From Flavipsychrobacter sp964461535 (GTDB taxonomy: Bacteria; Bacteroidota; Bacteroidia; Chitinophagales; Chitinophagaceae), in assembly GCA_964461535.1 (NCBI GenBank), contig CAYWUY010000004.1, positions 33,728 to 97,727 of the forward strand: DNA of 64,000 bases, given 5' to 3'. Positions 34,522 to 43,476 of this stretch are shown here, piece by piece; the first letter of the stretch is position 1; every line of letters starts with the position of its first letter. The notes beneath the pieces are model-generated. The model was not told the DNA's origin and ran no database searches. It saw only the letters and a list, made by a program, of their open reading frames with translations. Made by a program: the position numbers and the translations under genes.

Positions 34522-37500
34522 ATGACGACAATAATAAACAAGACACCTAGGTTACTAGAAGCTGCAAAGGAGTTCAATATTGGAAAGGAGACGCTCATAG
34601 AGTATCTTTCCGGTAAAGGCTTTGAGGTAAAGAACAGCCCTAGTACCAAGCTCACCGAGCCAATGTATGATGCCCTTCAGGTTGAGTTTGCCAAGGATAA
34701 ACTGGTGAAAAAGAAGAGCGATGAGATTGCATTGCCTAAAGGGTCGATGTTTGACAATTTGAAAAAGGCTAAAGAATCGCTTGAACTTCCTGCTAAAAAA
34801 GAAGAAGCGAAGCCTGCTGCTGCCGCACCTGCGGCACCTGTTGCTGAAAAGCCAAAAGAGGCTGCTAAACCTGTAGTACAGGAGGTGCCTAAGGCTGCAC
34901 CTGTAGAGGTAGCACCAGCACCACCGCCACCACCAGCTCCGGCACCTGTTGCTGAAGAAAAGGTAGTGGAGGCAGTAGCACCTGCACCTGCTCCACAGCC
35001 GGTAGCCGAAGAGGCTCCTGCCGCTGCTAAGGAAGAGCCTGCACAGCATGTAGAGGTAAAAGCACCAAAAATTGAAGGACCTAATATATTAGGTAAAATA
35101 AATCTGGATGAGATGAACCTTTCTTCCAGACCTAAAAAAGGCGCAGCACCTAAGAAAAAAGATGCTAAAGCTGAAGCTAGTGCTGAGGTAGAACCTACTG
35201 AAGCTGTAGCACCAAAAGCAGAGCCTGTAGCTGAAGTAGTAGTGCCTCCTGCCCCTGTGGTAGAAGCACCTAAAGCAGCAGCACCTCCTCCGCCACCTCC
35301 GGCTCCTGTGGTAAAAGCAGAGCCTGTAGTAGTGGCTGAGCCTGTAAAACAAGAAGTAACACCTGCCGAGCCTAGTAGTAATGAGGGAGATGATGAGGGA
35401 GAGAAGCCGGAGCATATAGAAATGAAAGCCCCTAAGCTAGAGGGACCTAAGATTATAGGTAAGATAGAATTACCTGTTTCTCAGCCTAGCGGTAACAACA
35501 GAATTTCTGAAAAAGAAAAACGTAAGCGCAAGCGCATACCGGTAGAAAACCGTCCTAATGCACCTAAACCCGGACAACCACAACAAGGTGGTGGTCAAGG
35601 TGGCCCTCAAAACAGAGGAGGCCAACAACAAGGTGGCGGTAATCGCCAAGGCGGACCTGGTGGTAATTACAACCAACAAGGCAATCGTCAAGGCGGTCCT
35701 GGTGGTAATAATAACAACCGTAATAACAACCAACAAGGCAACCGTCAAGGCGGACCTGGTGGCAATAATAGACCTGGTGGTAATAACAATAACCGCAATG
35801 GTGGTAACAACCAACAGGGCGGAAGAAACCAAGGCAACAATCGCAGACATCAAGATCCTATTACGCCACAGCAGCAAGAAATTGATGCAAAAGCAATTCA
35901 GGACAAAATCCGCGAGACGCAAGCCAAACTATCGGGTAGCACAAGAAGCAAAAACTTAAAGGCTAAATATCGTCGTAATAAGCGCGATGAAATGGCTGAA
36001 AAACGCGCTGCTGCAGAAAACTCTGAATCAGGTAATATTATACAGGTAACAGAGTTTATATCTGTAAGTGAGTTGGCTAGTTTGTTAGATGTAAGCTTTG
36101 CCGAAGTTATCAGCAAGTGTATGAACTTGGGTATCATGGTGTCTATCAACCAGCGCTTAGATGCTGAGGTGATAGAGCTAGTTGCCAGCGAGTTCGGATA
36201 TGAAGTTGAGTTTATTAACCTACAGCAAGATGGTGAAGAAGAAGAGGAAGAAGTAGACAACGAAGAAGATTTGTTGCCACGTGCGCCTATCGTTACCATA
36301 ATGGGTCACGTTGACCATGGTAAAACCTCTTTGCTAGACTATATACGTAGTGCTAATGTGGTGGCCGGTGAGGCGGGTGGTATCACCCAGCACATTGGTG
36401 CATACCAAGTATTAACTGCTACTGGCAAGAAAATTACTTTCCTAGATACTCCGGGTCACGAAGCGTTTACCGCCATGCGTGCTCGTGGTGCTAAGGTAGC
36501 CGACGTAGCGGTGATAGTAGTAGCTGCCGACGATGCCATAATGCCTCAAACAAAAGAAGCAATATCGCACGCACAAGCGGCTAACCTACCTATGATATTT
36601 GCCATCAACAAAATAGATAAAGATGGTGCTAATCCTGAGAAAATTAAGGAGCAACTAGCACAAATGAACATCCTTGTTGAAGATTGGGGTGGTAAATTCC
36701 AAAGCCAAGAGATAAGTGCTAAAAAAGGTCTTAACATAGACGTTTTATTAGAAAAAATAGGGTTGGAAGCAGAAATGCTAGATCTTAAAGCTAATCCGGA
36801 TAGGACAGCTACAGGTTCTGTAATTGAGGCTTCACTAGATAAAGGCCGTGGTTACCAAAGTACTATACTAGTACAAAATGGTACACTAGAGCAAGGAGAT
36901 ATGATAGTGTGCGGACAGTACTATGGTAAAATTAAGGCTATGTTCAACGAGCGTGGTCAGCGTGTTACCAAGGCAGGTCCTTCAGCTCCGGTTCAGGTAT
37001 TAGGTCTTAACGGTGCACCACAAGCGGGTGAGAAGTTTAAAGTATATGAAGATGAGAATGAAGCTAAAGAAGTAGCTAACCATCGTAGTCAGATTATGCG
37101 CGAGCAAGGTATACGCGCTCGTAAGCACATTACGCTTGATGAAATTGGTCGTCGTTTGGCATTGGGTAACTTTAAAGAGCTGGGTATCATCATTAAAGGT
37201 GACTTTGATGGTTCTGTAGAGGCCTTGAGTGACTCATTACAAAAACTAAGTACTGCTGAGGTGGCCGTAAAAGTGGTACACAAAGGTGTGGGACAAATTA
37301 CCGAGAGCGATGTATTGTTAGCAACAGCATCAGATGCTATCATCGTTGGTTTCCAAGTTCGTCCATCATCTCAAGCATCACGTTTGGCTGATCAGGAGAA
37401 TATAGAAATACGTACTTACTCAATTATCTACGACGCTATTGAAGAAATTAAGAGCGCCATGGAAGGCTTACTTGAGCCTAAAGTTGAAAAACGTACCGTA

Positions 37501-37785
37501 TGTAACGTTGAGGTGCGTGAAACCTACAAAATCACTGGTGTGGGTACCATTGCCGGATGTTATGTATTGGATGGTAAAATATCGCGCAATACCCGCATAA
37601 ATCTTGTAAGAGATGGTATAGTGGTGTATTCGGGCGAACTAGGCTCACTAAAACGCTTCAAAGACGATGTGAAAGAAGTAGCTACCGGTTACGAGTGCGG
37701 TCTATCTGTTAAAAACTACAATGATGTTCGCACAGGCGATATCATAGAAGGTTACGAAGAGGTAGAAGTTAAACGTACGCTGTAA
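34522..37785 (+). CDS. infB: translation initiation factor IF-2
   Basis: A 1087-residue IF-2 that places initiator tRNA on the 30S subunit. A small N-terminal helical domain (TPRLLEAAKEFNIGKETLIEYL) is followed by a long Ala/Pro/Glu-rich linker (about 85-320) and a Gly/Asn/Gln/Arg-rich stretch (about 345-440, repeated QQGNRQGGPGG). The G domain then has GHVDHGKTS (Gly595 onward), DTPGHEAF and NKID. The C-terminal domains are complete. I use the ATG at 34522 (MTTIINKTP) rather than one 17 codons upstream. A strong terminator follows. Confidence 0.96.
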   Translation: MTTIINKTPRLLEAAKEFNIGKETLIEYLSGKGFEVKNSPSTKLTEPMYDALQVEFAKDKLVKKKSDEIALPKGSMFDNLKKAKESLELPAKKEEAKPAAAAPAAPVAEKPKEAAKPVVQEVPKAAPVEVAPAPPPPPAPAPVAEEKVVEAVAPAPAPQPVAEEAPAAAKEEPAQHVEVKAPKIEGPNILGKINLDEMNLSSRPKKGAAPKKKDAKAEASAEVEPTEAVAPKAEPVAEVVVPPAPVVEAPKAAAPPPPPPAPVVKAEPVVVAEPVKQEVTPAEPSSNEGDDEGEKPEHIEMKAPKLEGPKIIGKIELPVSQPSGNNRISEKEKRKRKRIPVENRPNAPKPGQPQQGGGQGGPQNRGGQQQGGGNRQGGPGGNYNQQGNRQGGPGGNNNNRNNNQQGNRQGGPGGNNRPGGNNNNRNGGNNQQGGRNQGNNRRHQDPITPQQQEIDAKAIQDKIRETQAKLSGSTRSKNLKAKYRRNKRDEMAEKRAAAENSESGNIIQVTEFISVSELASLLDVSFAEVISKCMNLGIMVSINQRLDAEVIELVASEFGYEVEFINLQQDGEEEEEEVDNEEDLLPRAPIVTIMGHVDHGKTSLLDYIRSANVVAGEAGGITQHIGAYQVLTATGKKITFLDTPGHEAFTAMRARGAKVADVAVIVVAADDAIMPQTKEAISHAQAANLPMIFAINKIDKDGANPEKIKEQLAQMNILVEDWGGKFQSQEISAKKGLNIDVLLEKIGLEAEMLDLKANPDRTATGSVIEASLDKGRGYQSTILVQNGTLEQGDMIVCGQYYGKIKAMFNERGQRVTKAGPSAPVQVLGLNGAPQAGEKFKVYEDENEAKEVANHRSQIMREQGIRARKHITLDEIGRRLALGNFKELGIIIKGDFDGSVEALSDSLQKLSTAEVAVKVVHKGVGQITESDVLLATASDAIIVGFQVRPSSQASRLADQENIEIRTYSIIYDAIEEIKSAMEGLLEPKVEKRTVCNVEVRETYKITGVGTIAGCYVLDGKISRNTRINLVRDGIVVYSGELGSLKRFKDDVKEVATGYECGLSVKNYNDVRTGDIIEGYEEVEVKRTL

Positions 37786-37811
37786 TAGCAGTAGTTAACA
37801 ATATATTCATC

Positions 37812-37846
37812 AGCATCTCGCCCCAACCGGGCGAGATGCTTTTTTT
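37812..37846 (+). terminator. infB terminator
   Basis: AGCATCTCGCCC (37812-37823) pairs perfectly with GGGCGAGATGCT (37829-37840), followed by six more T. Confidence 0.92.
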
Positions 37847-37902
37847 AGATGTAATACAGATAATAGAAGTATCTTTAGTAGCAATATTTACAAGAAATAC
37901 TC

Positions 37903-38547
37903 ATGAGACTAAGATGGAAACTGGCACAATTTTTTGAAATTATCTGGTGGAGATCTTATTTGAAGAAAAAAGAAAAAAACGATTATCTCCACAAAAAGCA
38001 GCTTTACTGGAAAGATATATTAGCTAAGTGTGCGCCTGTATTTACTGTGCAGCCCGGAGATAGCGTTATAGACATGGGCTGCGGGCCATCGGGCTTGTAT
38101 ATAGTGCTTAACGAGCAAAAAGTAACGGCAGTAGACCCTCTGTTGGATAAGTACGAACAAGACTTAGAGGTGTTTAACAGAGCCGCTTATCCTAATGCTA
38201 CATTTGTGGTATCTCCCATAGAAAGCTATGAAGATACCCGCCAATATCAGTATGTATTTTGCATGAATGCCATTAATCACGTTAGCGATATTGAGGCCGG
38301 GTTTAAAAAGTTGGTATCCTTGGCACAGCCGGGCGGCTATATCATAGTTACCATAGATGCACATAACAGAGGTTGGCTAAAAAGTATTTTTAGAATAGGC
38401 CCGGGAGATGTATTGCATCCGCACCAATACGATGAAGCCGAATATACCAACATGCTTGAGGCTCCGGGCTGTAAGGTATTATCCTCAGTTTTGTTAGGTG
38501 AGGCCTATATTTTCAATCATTACATGCTAATAGCTCGCAAAAACTAG
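37903..38547 (+). CDS. class I SAM-dependent methyltransferase
   Basis: A 214-residue methyltransferase. The SAM-binding glycine motif is VIDMGCGPSG (near residue 60), then an acidic strand end VTAVDPLLD, and FCMNAINHVSDI with the post-motif helix and GGYIIVTIDAHN. The substrate is unknown; proteins of this type act on small molecules, quinones or sugars. It stands alone between infB and an assembly gap. Confidence 0.8.
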   Translation: MRLRWKLAQFFEIIWWRSYLKKKEKNDYLHKKQLYWKDILAKCAPVFTVQPGDSVIDMGCGPSGLYIVLNEQKVTAVDPLLDKYEQDLEVFNRAAYPNATFVVSPIESYEDTRQYQYVFCMNAINHVSDIEAGFKKLVSLAQPGGYIIVTIDAHNRGWLKSIFRIGPGDVLHPHQYDEAEYTNMLEAPGCKVLSSVLLGEAYIFNHYMLIARKN

Positions 38548-38703
38548 AGTAGGCTTGTAAGGCATCTTAGGGTGTTACTGTCTATTATTTCTATGTATAT
38601 CAGTTCGCATTTTATTTGCTGTAATACTCTTGCTATCCATTCCTTAATAGGTAGGGTTACAGGTGCTACATCAAAGTGACTTTTATATAGCCCTTTAGGT
38701 ATT
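38544..38703 (-). CDS. 3' end of an unrecognised gene cut by the assembly gap
   Basis: On the minus strand a reading frame enters from the N run and stays open for 52 codons to a TAG at 38544-38546. Its translation (for example KSHFDVAPVTLPIKEWIARV, then QIKCELIYIEIID) has normal protein character. The start lies in the gap. The stop overlaps the stop of the convergent methyltransferase by two bases, a spacing common in this genome. I do not recognise the family. Confidence 0.5.
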
Positions 38704-38803
38704 NNNNNNNNNNNNNNNNNNNNNNNNNNNNNNNNNNNNNNNNNNNNNNNNNNNNNNNNNNNNNNNNNNNNNNNNNNNNNNNNNNNNNNNNNNNNNNNNN
38801 NNN
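38704..38803. other. 100-N assembly gap
   Basis: Exactly 100 N between the partial minus-strand gene and the plus-strand putative metalloprotease; the true size is unknown. Confidence 0.99.
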
Positions 38804-38810
38804 TAGGCTT

Positions 38811-40256
38811 ATGAAAAAGGTGTTGCTATATACATGGGTTAATGTGCTAGTATTATGCATAACTAATAGTGCTATTGCCAAGCAAATGTATTTTAAATAC
38901 AGTAAGCCCACTGCAGTACTTATGTATATGGAAGCAGCAGCGCGCTATCCTAGGGCGTCTCCCACATTTTTTGATTACATATGGTCTTCGCTAGATAAAG
39001 AAGATTCTCTAAAACTGGCTGATCTGGTAGATAAGTATACCGGTATGAATATAGACTATAGGTACGATGTGCCTGGCTATCCTGAAGAAAGACTAAAGCC
39101 CAAGACCACCTACGAGCAAATACAAAGATGGTCGGTAATGTCTGCTAGTATGGATGAGTTTTACAGTAACCTTATAGGTATAGTACCTAACGAGCAGTAC
39201 GTAGAGCTAGTAGATATACTAGCTAAGGCAGAAGTATTGTATACTAATAGTATAGAGAAAAAGTATGGTCACAGGTTGAAAAAGCAAGTAAAACAGTTGA
39301 ATAAGCGCGATAAGAAGATTAACGAGGCCTTTAGCAAAATCAGTACCTTTTACGGCAGCATATGGAAGTCGAATATCCCTTTTGCAGTAGCAGCATATAC
39401 CATACCGGGAAGTAAAGGTATAACTACGGCCACACCACATAGTAATAGCTTAATAGTGGGCCTGCTGTCGCAAGAGCAAGATATAGATATTAAAACTAGT
39501 GTAGCCATACATGAAATGTGCCATGTGTTATATGAGGAGCAGCCTAAACATTTGCAATGGAAAATAGATACGCTGTTTAAAAAAAGAAAATGGAATGCTG
39601 CTACCTATGCCTATAATTATTTAGATGAGGCATTAGCTACTACTTTGGGTAATGGCTGGTCTTACTGGTATATAACCGGTAGGCAAGATACCGGAGATTG
39701 GTATAACGATGGCTATATTAATAAGTATGCGCATGCACTGTACCCAATAGTGGCCAGTTATTTAAGGCAAGACAAAACCATAGATGCTGCTTTTGTAGAT
39801 ACTGCAATAAAAATATTTGAGAGTACATTTCCTGATGCTGATTATGAGGTGGAAAACATCATGAATAGAGTACACGTATACGTGTCTACCGAGGTGCATG
39901 AAGAGTATTCGCAAATAATGTCTGAAATGAATAGAAGTTTCAGGATATCAAGTAACTACAGCACTTTTCCTATATTGGATAAAGATGTGCTAGAGCTTTT
40001 ACAAACATCAAATGGAGTACAGATTCTTTATGTGTTTAAAGACAATGAGAAAACGCTAGATACCCTAAAGCAGAAGTTTACTGCTTTGCAAAAGCAAGCT
40101 ACTTACAAAGAAGGTATCTACTTTTTTATAGATGAAAAAGAGCGCCCCATATTACTTATTAATGCACGCGGAATAGCAGGTATAAAAACAGCACTAAAGA
40201 AAGTAAGCCAAATAGGGAAGTTCTCTAAAACTAAAATGTATTACCCAATAGATTAG
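38811..40256 (+). CDS. secreted putative zinc metalloprotease (HExxH)
   Basis: A 481-residue exported protein with a signal peptide (about 1-23, ending AIA). It has a zinc-site motif HEMCH (His234, Glu235, His238) and, 35 residues later, YLDEALA with Glu273 in place for a third gluzincin ligand. The rest is helical with a more compact alpha/beta tail. I do not know a named family; a periplasmic or cell-surface peptidase is a reasonable inference. The start is seven bases after the gap, so upstream signals are missing. It overlaps the convergent ispE stop by four bases. Confidence 0.7.
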   Translation: MKKVLLYTWVNVLVLCITNSAIAKQMYFKYSKPTAVLMYMEAAARYPRASPTFFDYIWSSLDKEDSLKLADLVDKYTGMNIDYRYDVPGYPEERLKPKTTYEQIQRWSVMSASMDEFYSNLIGIVPNEQYVELVDILAKAEVLYTNSIEKKYGHRLKKQVKQLNKRDKKINEAFSKISTFYGSIWKSNIPFAVAAYTIPGSKGITTATPHSNSLIVGLLSQEQDIDIKTSVAIHEMCHVLYEEQPKHLQWKIDTLFKKRKWNAATYAYNYLDEALATTLGNGWSYWYITGRQDTGDWYNDGYINKYAHALYPIVASYLRQDKTIDAAFVDTAIKIFESTFPDADYEVENIMNRVHVYVSTEVHEEYSQIMSEMNRSFRISSNYSTFPILDKDVLELLQTSNGVQILYVFKDNEKTLDTLKQKFTALQKQATYKEGIYFFIDEKERPILLINARGIAGIKTALKKVSQIGKFSKTKMYYPID

Positions 40257-41089
40257 TCTTGTGTATAGCTTTTTAGGTGCTCAACATAAACATCTTTAAA
40301 AGCTACAGTGCTGTTTATGTGTGCTTTGGCACCCTTTGGGAAAATACCATAAATGCTAGACCCACTGCCACTCATGCTGGCATATATAGCACCTTGCCGG
40401 TATAAGCTTTCTTTAATTGTAGCTAGTGCAGGATGAATAGCAAAAACCGTTTTTTCAAAATCGTTGCTAATCCGGTTTTTCCACTCAGTTATGGGTAGAG
40501 CGTTAATGTCTTTTAAGTGAAAAGGAGCCGGACTAGGGCTTAGTGTGCTAAATGCTTCTTTGGTAGATACATGCACCTCAGGACAAATAAGCTGAATGCT
40601 GTAAGCACTTAAATCAAGCGATATGCTTTCAAGTGCTTCGCCGCGCCCACTGGCAAACATTGGTGTGTTGTATATGAAAAAAGGACAATCGCTACCTAGT
40701 TGTAAGGCATATTGCGCTAGCTGTTGTTTGCTTAGGCCTAATTCATAGGCTTGGTTGAGCATAGATAGCATAAAAGAGCCATCGGCCGAGCCTCCGCCTA
40801 TACCCGCACCCATGGGTATATTTTTATGCAGGTAAATATCTAATTGAGGTATTTGCTCTGGGTAATGTTGTTGTAGCAGCATATAGGCTTTCCAAACCAA
40901 ATTATTATCTGTATTGCCGGCTACGCTAAGCCCACTTAAGTGCATTTTACTTTCCGGTGCCGGTACAAATTCAAGTACATCGGTGAGGGGTAGGGGATAA
41001 AAAAGAGTTTCCAGATTATGATAGCCATCCGGTCTTTTTTGGGTTACATATAGCCCTATGTTTATTTTGCAATTTGGAAAAGACAACAT
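40253..41089 (-). CDS. ispE: 4-diphosphocytidyl-2-C-methyl-D-erythritol kinase
   Basis: A 278-residue GHMP kinase of the non-mevalonate isoprenoid pathway. The ATP-binding glycine loop PMGAGIGGGSADG covers residues 92-104, the N-terminal CKINIGLYVTQKRPDGYH is diagnostic for IspE, and SMSGSGSSIYGIF is the third GHMP motif. The enzyme looks complete. It is a single gene. Confidence 0.94.
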   Translation of the reverse strand: MLSFPNCKINIGLYVTQKRPDGYHNLETLFYPLPLTDVLEFVPAPESKMHLSGLSVAGNTDNNLVWKAYMLLQQHYPEQIPQLDIYLHKNIPMGAGIGGGSADGSFMLSMLNQAYELGLSKQQLAQYALQLGSDCPFFIYNTPMFASGRGEALESISLDLSAYSIQLICPEVHVSTKEAFSTLSPSPAPFHLKDINALPITEWKNRISNDFEKTVFAIHPALATIKESLYRQGAIYASMSGSGSSIYGIFPKGAKAHINSTVAFKDVYVEHLKSYTQD

Positions 41090-41182
41090 TCTGAGGGTGA
41101 AATTATGTGTATTTTTGGAAACGAGGCAAGATGTTGCTTACTTTTAAAAACTACAACTAAATAAAATTAATAGCCCGCCCCA

Positions 41183-41866
41183 ATGGAAGAGGTAATACAT
41201 TTACAAGGTATCAAGAAAAGCTACTACTTAGGCAAGCAAGAACTACCTGTGCTAAAGGGCATTGAGCTAGATATATGTAAAAATGAATATGTAGCACTTA
41301 TGGGGCCATCAGGCTCGGGCAAGTCTACGCTTATGAATATATTGGGCTGTTTAGATACCCCATCATCCGGCACTTACATATTGAATGGAAAAGATGTGAG
41401 CCGTATGGAAGACGACCAGTTGGCAGATGTGAGAAATGTAGAAATAGGCTTTGTGTTTCAGCAGTTCAACCTTTTGCCTAGGCTTACAGCTTGGGAAAAT
41501 GTGGCACTACCGCTTATCTACTGCGGAGTGTCTAAAAAAGACCGAGAAGAAAGAGCTAGAGCAATGCTGCAAAAAGTGGGCTTGAATGATAGAGCACACC
41601 ATAAGCCTAACGAACTGAGCGGAGGACAAAGCCAAAGGGTAGCAATAGCCAGAGCATTAATAAATAATCCGTCTCTACTACTAGCCGATGAACCTACCGG
41701 AAACCTGGATACCAAAACATCAGTAGAAATTATGGAGTTGTTTGGTAATATTCATGCTCAGGGTAATACGGTAGTGCTAGTGACGCACGAGGAAGATATA
41801 GCCAACTATACCAAAAGGATAATAAGAGTAAGGGATGGAGTAGTAGAATCTGATATTAGAAAATAA
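41183..41866 (+). CDS. LolD/MacB-type ABC transporter ATP-binding protein
   Basis: A 227-residue ATPase. Walker A GPSGSGKST covers residues 41-49, followed by the Q-loop region FVFQQFNLLPRLTAWENVALPL, the signature LSGGQSQRVAIARAL, Walker B LLLADEPTGNLD and the H-loop VTHE. The MacB/LolD subfamily handles lipoprotein release or envelope efflux with a separate FtsX-like permease, which is not adjacent here. It is followed eight bases later by the cobalamin adenosyltransferase gene. Confidence 0.88.
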   Translation: MEEVIHLQGIKKSYYLGKQELPVLKGIELDICKNEYVALMGPSGSGKSTLMNILGCLDTPSSGTYILNGKDVSRMEDDQLADVRNVEIGFVFQQFNLLPRLTAWENVALPLIYCGVSKKDREERARAMLQKVGLNDRAHHKPNELSGGQSQRVAIARALINNPSLLLADEPTGNLDTKTSVEIMELFGNIHAQGNTVVLVTHEEDIANYTKRIIRVRDGVVESDIRK

Positions 41867-41874
41867 GAAACGCT

Positions 41875-42432
41875 ATGTTTAAGATATATACTAAAACAGG
41901 AGATAAGGGTGGTACTAGCCTAATAGGTGGTGTAAGGGTGCCGAAAAACCATATACGTATAGAAAGTTACGGGACTGTAGATGAGTTGAATTCGTATATA
42001 GGTATGGTGAATGATATGTGTGCGAATGCAGCCATAACTGAACAGCTAAGAGAAATACAGGATAGATTGTTTACCGTAGGGGCAGTATTGGCCACCAATC
42101 CTGATAAAGAAGTAAAAATGAAGCTGCCGGACATACACGAGCATGATGCAGAATGGCTAGAAGCTAGGATAGATGAAATGAATGAGGTGTTGCCCGAGAT
42201 GCGTTCATTTATATTGCCGGGAGGCAATTTAGCATCCTCTACCTGTCATGTGGCGCGCTGCGTATGCAGAAGGGCTGAACGCCTATGCGTGGGTATGCAG
42301 GAAGAGGGGGAAGTAATACCACCTGTGGTAATACAATACCTCAACCGATTGTCTGACTATTTATTTGTTTTGGCTAGGTACATTAGCCATATTAATAATG
42401 CGCCTGAAATACCTTGGCGAGCAAGGGTATAG
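41875..42432 (+). CDS. cob(I)alamin adenosyltransferase, PduO type
   Basis: A 185-residue PduO-family ATP:corrinoid adenosyltransferase that makes adenosylcobalamin. Diagnostic blocks are the N-terminal KIYTKTGDKGGTSLIGG, the ESYGTVDELNSYIG helix, FILPGG and CHVARCVCRRAER with the ATP/cobalamin-site arginines, and a final YLNRLSDYLFVLAR. It is probably co-transcribed with the ABC ATPase. The B12-binding mutase-type domain at 44304-44723 is a possible user of the cofactor. Confidence 0.93.
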   Translation: MFKIYTKTGDKGGTSLIGGVRVPKNHIRIESYGTVDELNSYIGMVNDMCANAAITEQLREIQDRLFTVGAVLATNPDKEVKMKLPDIHEHDAEWLEARIDEMNEVLPEMRSFILPGGNLASSTCHVARCVCRRAERLCVGMQEEGEVIPPVVIQYLNRLSDYLFVLARYISHINNAPEIPWRARV

Positions 42433-42440
42433 AGATAATT

Positions 42441-42473
42441 AAAAAAGGAGATGTTCGCAACATCTCCTTTTTA
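42441..42473. terminator. bidirectional terminator
   Basis: AAAAAGGAGATGTT (42442-42455) pairs perfectly with AACATCTCCTTTTT (42459-42472) around CGC. The A- and T-rich arm ends let it work for both convergent genes. Confidence 0.9.
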
Positions 42474-42495
42474 ATAGTAATTATCATGTAGTAGT

Positions 42496-43443
42496 TTACC
42501 ACCACTCTTTATCGCGCTTTTTAAGCTTGTAGTAGAACGTTACCAGTAAAGATGAGTAACTGTCTGTGTTGGTAGGGTCGCCACGCATTTCGCCACCTTT
42601 ATTTCTTGGTGCTAGATACGCTAGATATCCTTTATCCTGAATAAGCACAGCTAAATTAGCCTCGCTGGCAGATAAGTGAGTGTAGTAAAGCTTAGGGTCT
42701 ACATACTTAGCACTAACGCCATCTAGGTAATCGCAGAAGGTTTTGCGGAATAAATACTCTACACCTAAAGTGAATTGAGAACTTAAATCCCAACGATAGC
42801 CAATAGCCATAGGTATTTCTACCTGAAATTGAGAGAACTTTTTAGGATAACCATCTCCCCAGCCATTACCTTCAATGTTTAGGTTAGAGATGTTTTCATA
42901 TTTATCACTTAACCCTACCTGTGCTGTAGGCACAAAGTAAAACATACCAAGACCGGCAGCAATATAAGGCTGTCCTCTGCGGTGCGCCTTTCTACTTTCA
43001 GGATTTCTACGGAAAGGTGTAAACTCCATCATAGTATTGAACTCTCCAACGTAAGTTCTAACACGTTGATTACGAGCAAATCTCTGATAGGCATCAGCTA
43101 GCTGTGTAGTTACCAGTTGAGCTTTGTCATAGTTCCATTCATCTGTTGCAAACAAAGTTCCGGCACTCAACATACCTCTTACACTAAGGCATGGATGTAT
43201 GGTGTATCGTCCTTGTACACCCAACATGCCCGAGAAATTGTCAAAATACTTACTGTTTACATAGTGATCTATAAAAGACTTAGTCCCCACATCTCCCCAT
43301 AAATCTGTCCAGCCTATGTTAAGACCTACAGACCATCCGGTTTTTTCTACATAGATACGAGATGCGTCTTGTGCTATGGCACCTGTAAAGCTTAAAAATC
43401 CGACAAACATCAGAAAAAGCTTACGGAATATATTAGCCCGCAT
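42496..43443 (-). CDS. outer-membrane beta-barrel protein (DUF6089-like)
   Basis: A 315-residue protein with a signal peptide (about 1-24, ending AIA) and a series of amphipathic beta strands (VGLNIGWTDLWGDVG, GMLGVQGRYTIHPCLSVRGML, FQVEIPMAIGYRWDL, FTLGVEYLFRKTFCDYLDG) that fit the DUF6089 / OmpA-like barrel type common in Bacteroidota. It has a typical final strand (SLLVTFYYKLK). No function is assigned. It is separated from the pduO gene by a bidirectional terminator. Confidence 0.72.
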   Translation of the reverse strand: MRANIFRKLFLMFVGFLSFTGAIAQDASRIYVEKTGWSVGLNIGWTDLWGDVGTKSFIDHYVNSKYFDNFSGMLGVQGRYTIHPCLSVRGMLSAGTLFATDEWNYDKAQLVTTQLADAYQRFARNQRVRTYVGEFNTMMEFTPFRRNPESRKAHRRGQPYIAAGLGMFYFVPTAQVGLSDKYENISNLNIEGNGWGDGYPKKFSQFQVEIPMAIGYRWDLSSQFTLGVEYLFRKTFCDYLDGVSAKYVDPKLYYTHLSASEANLAVLIQDKGYLAYLAPRNKGGEMRGDPTNTDSYSSLLVTFYYKLKKRDKEWW

Positions 43444-43476
43444 GAGTTATATAGTTTTGAGGATTGAAGATATAAA

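Noticed and set aside
34555..35922. Long minus-strand frames opposite infB with cysteine/arginine-rich or valine/threonine-rich translations
   Set aside because: They mirror the low-complexity Ala/Pro and Gly/Asn/Gln codons of infB and have no protein character.
38666..38911. A minus-strand frame spanning the N gap and the start of the metalloprotease gene
   Set aside because: It depends on a gap of arbitrary length and runs opposite a good signal peptide. The separate frame ending at 38544 is the better candidate.
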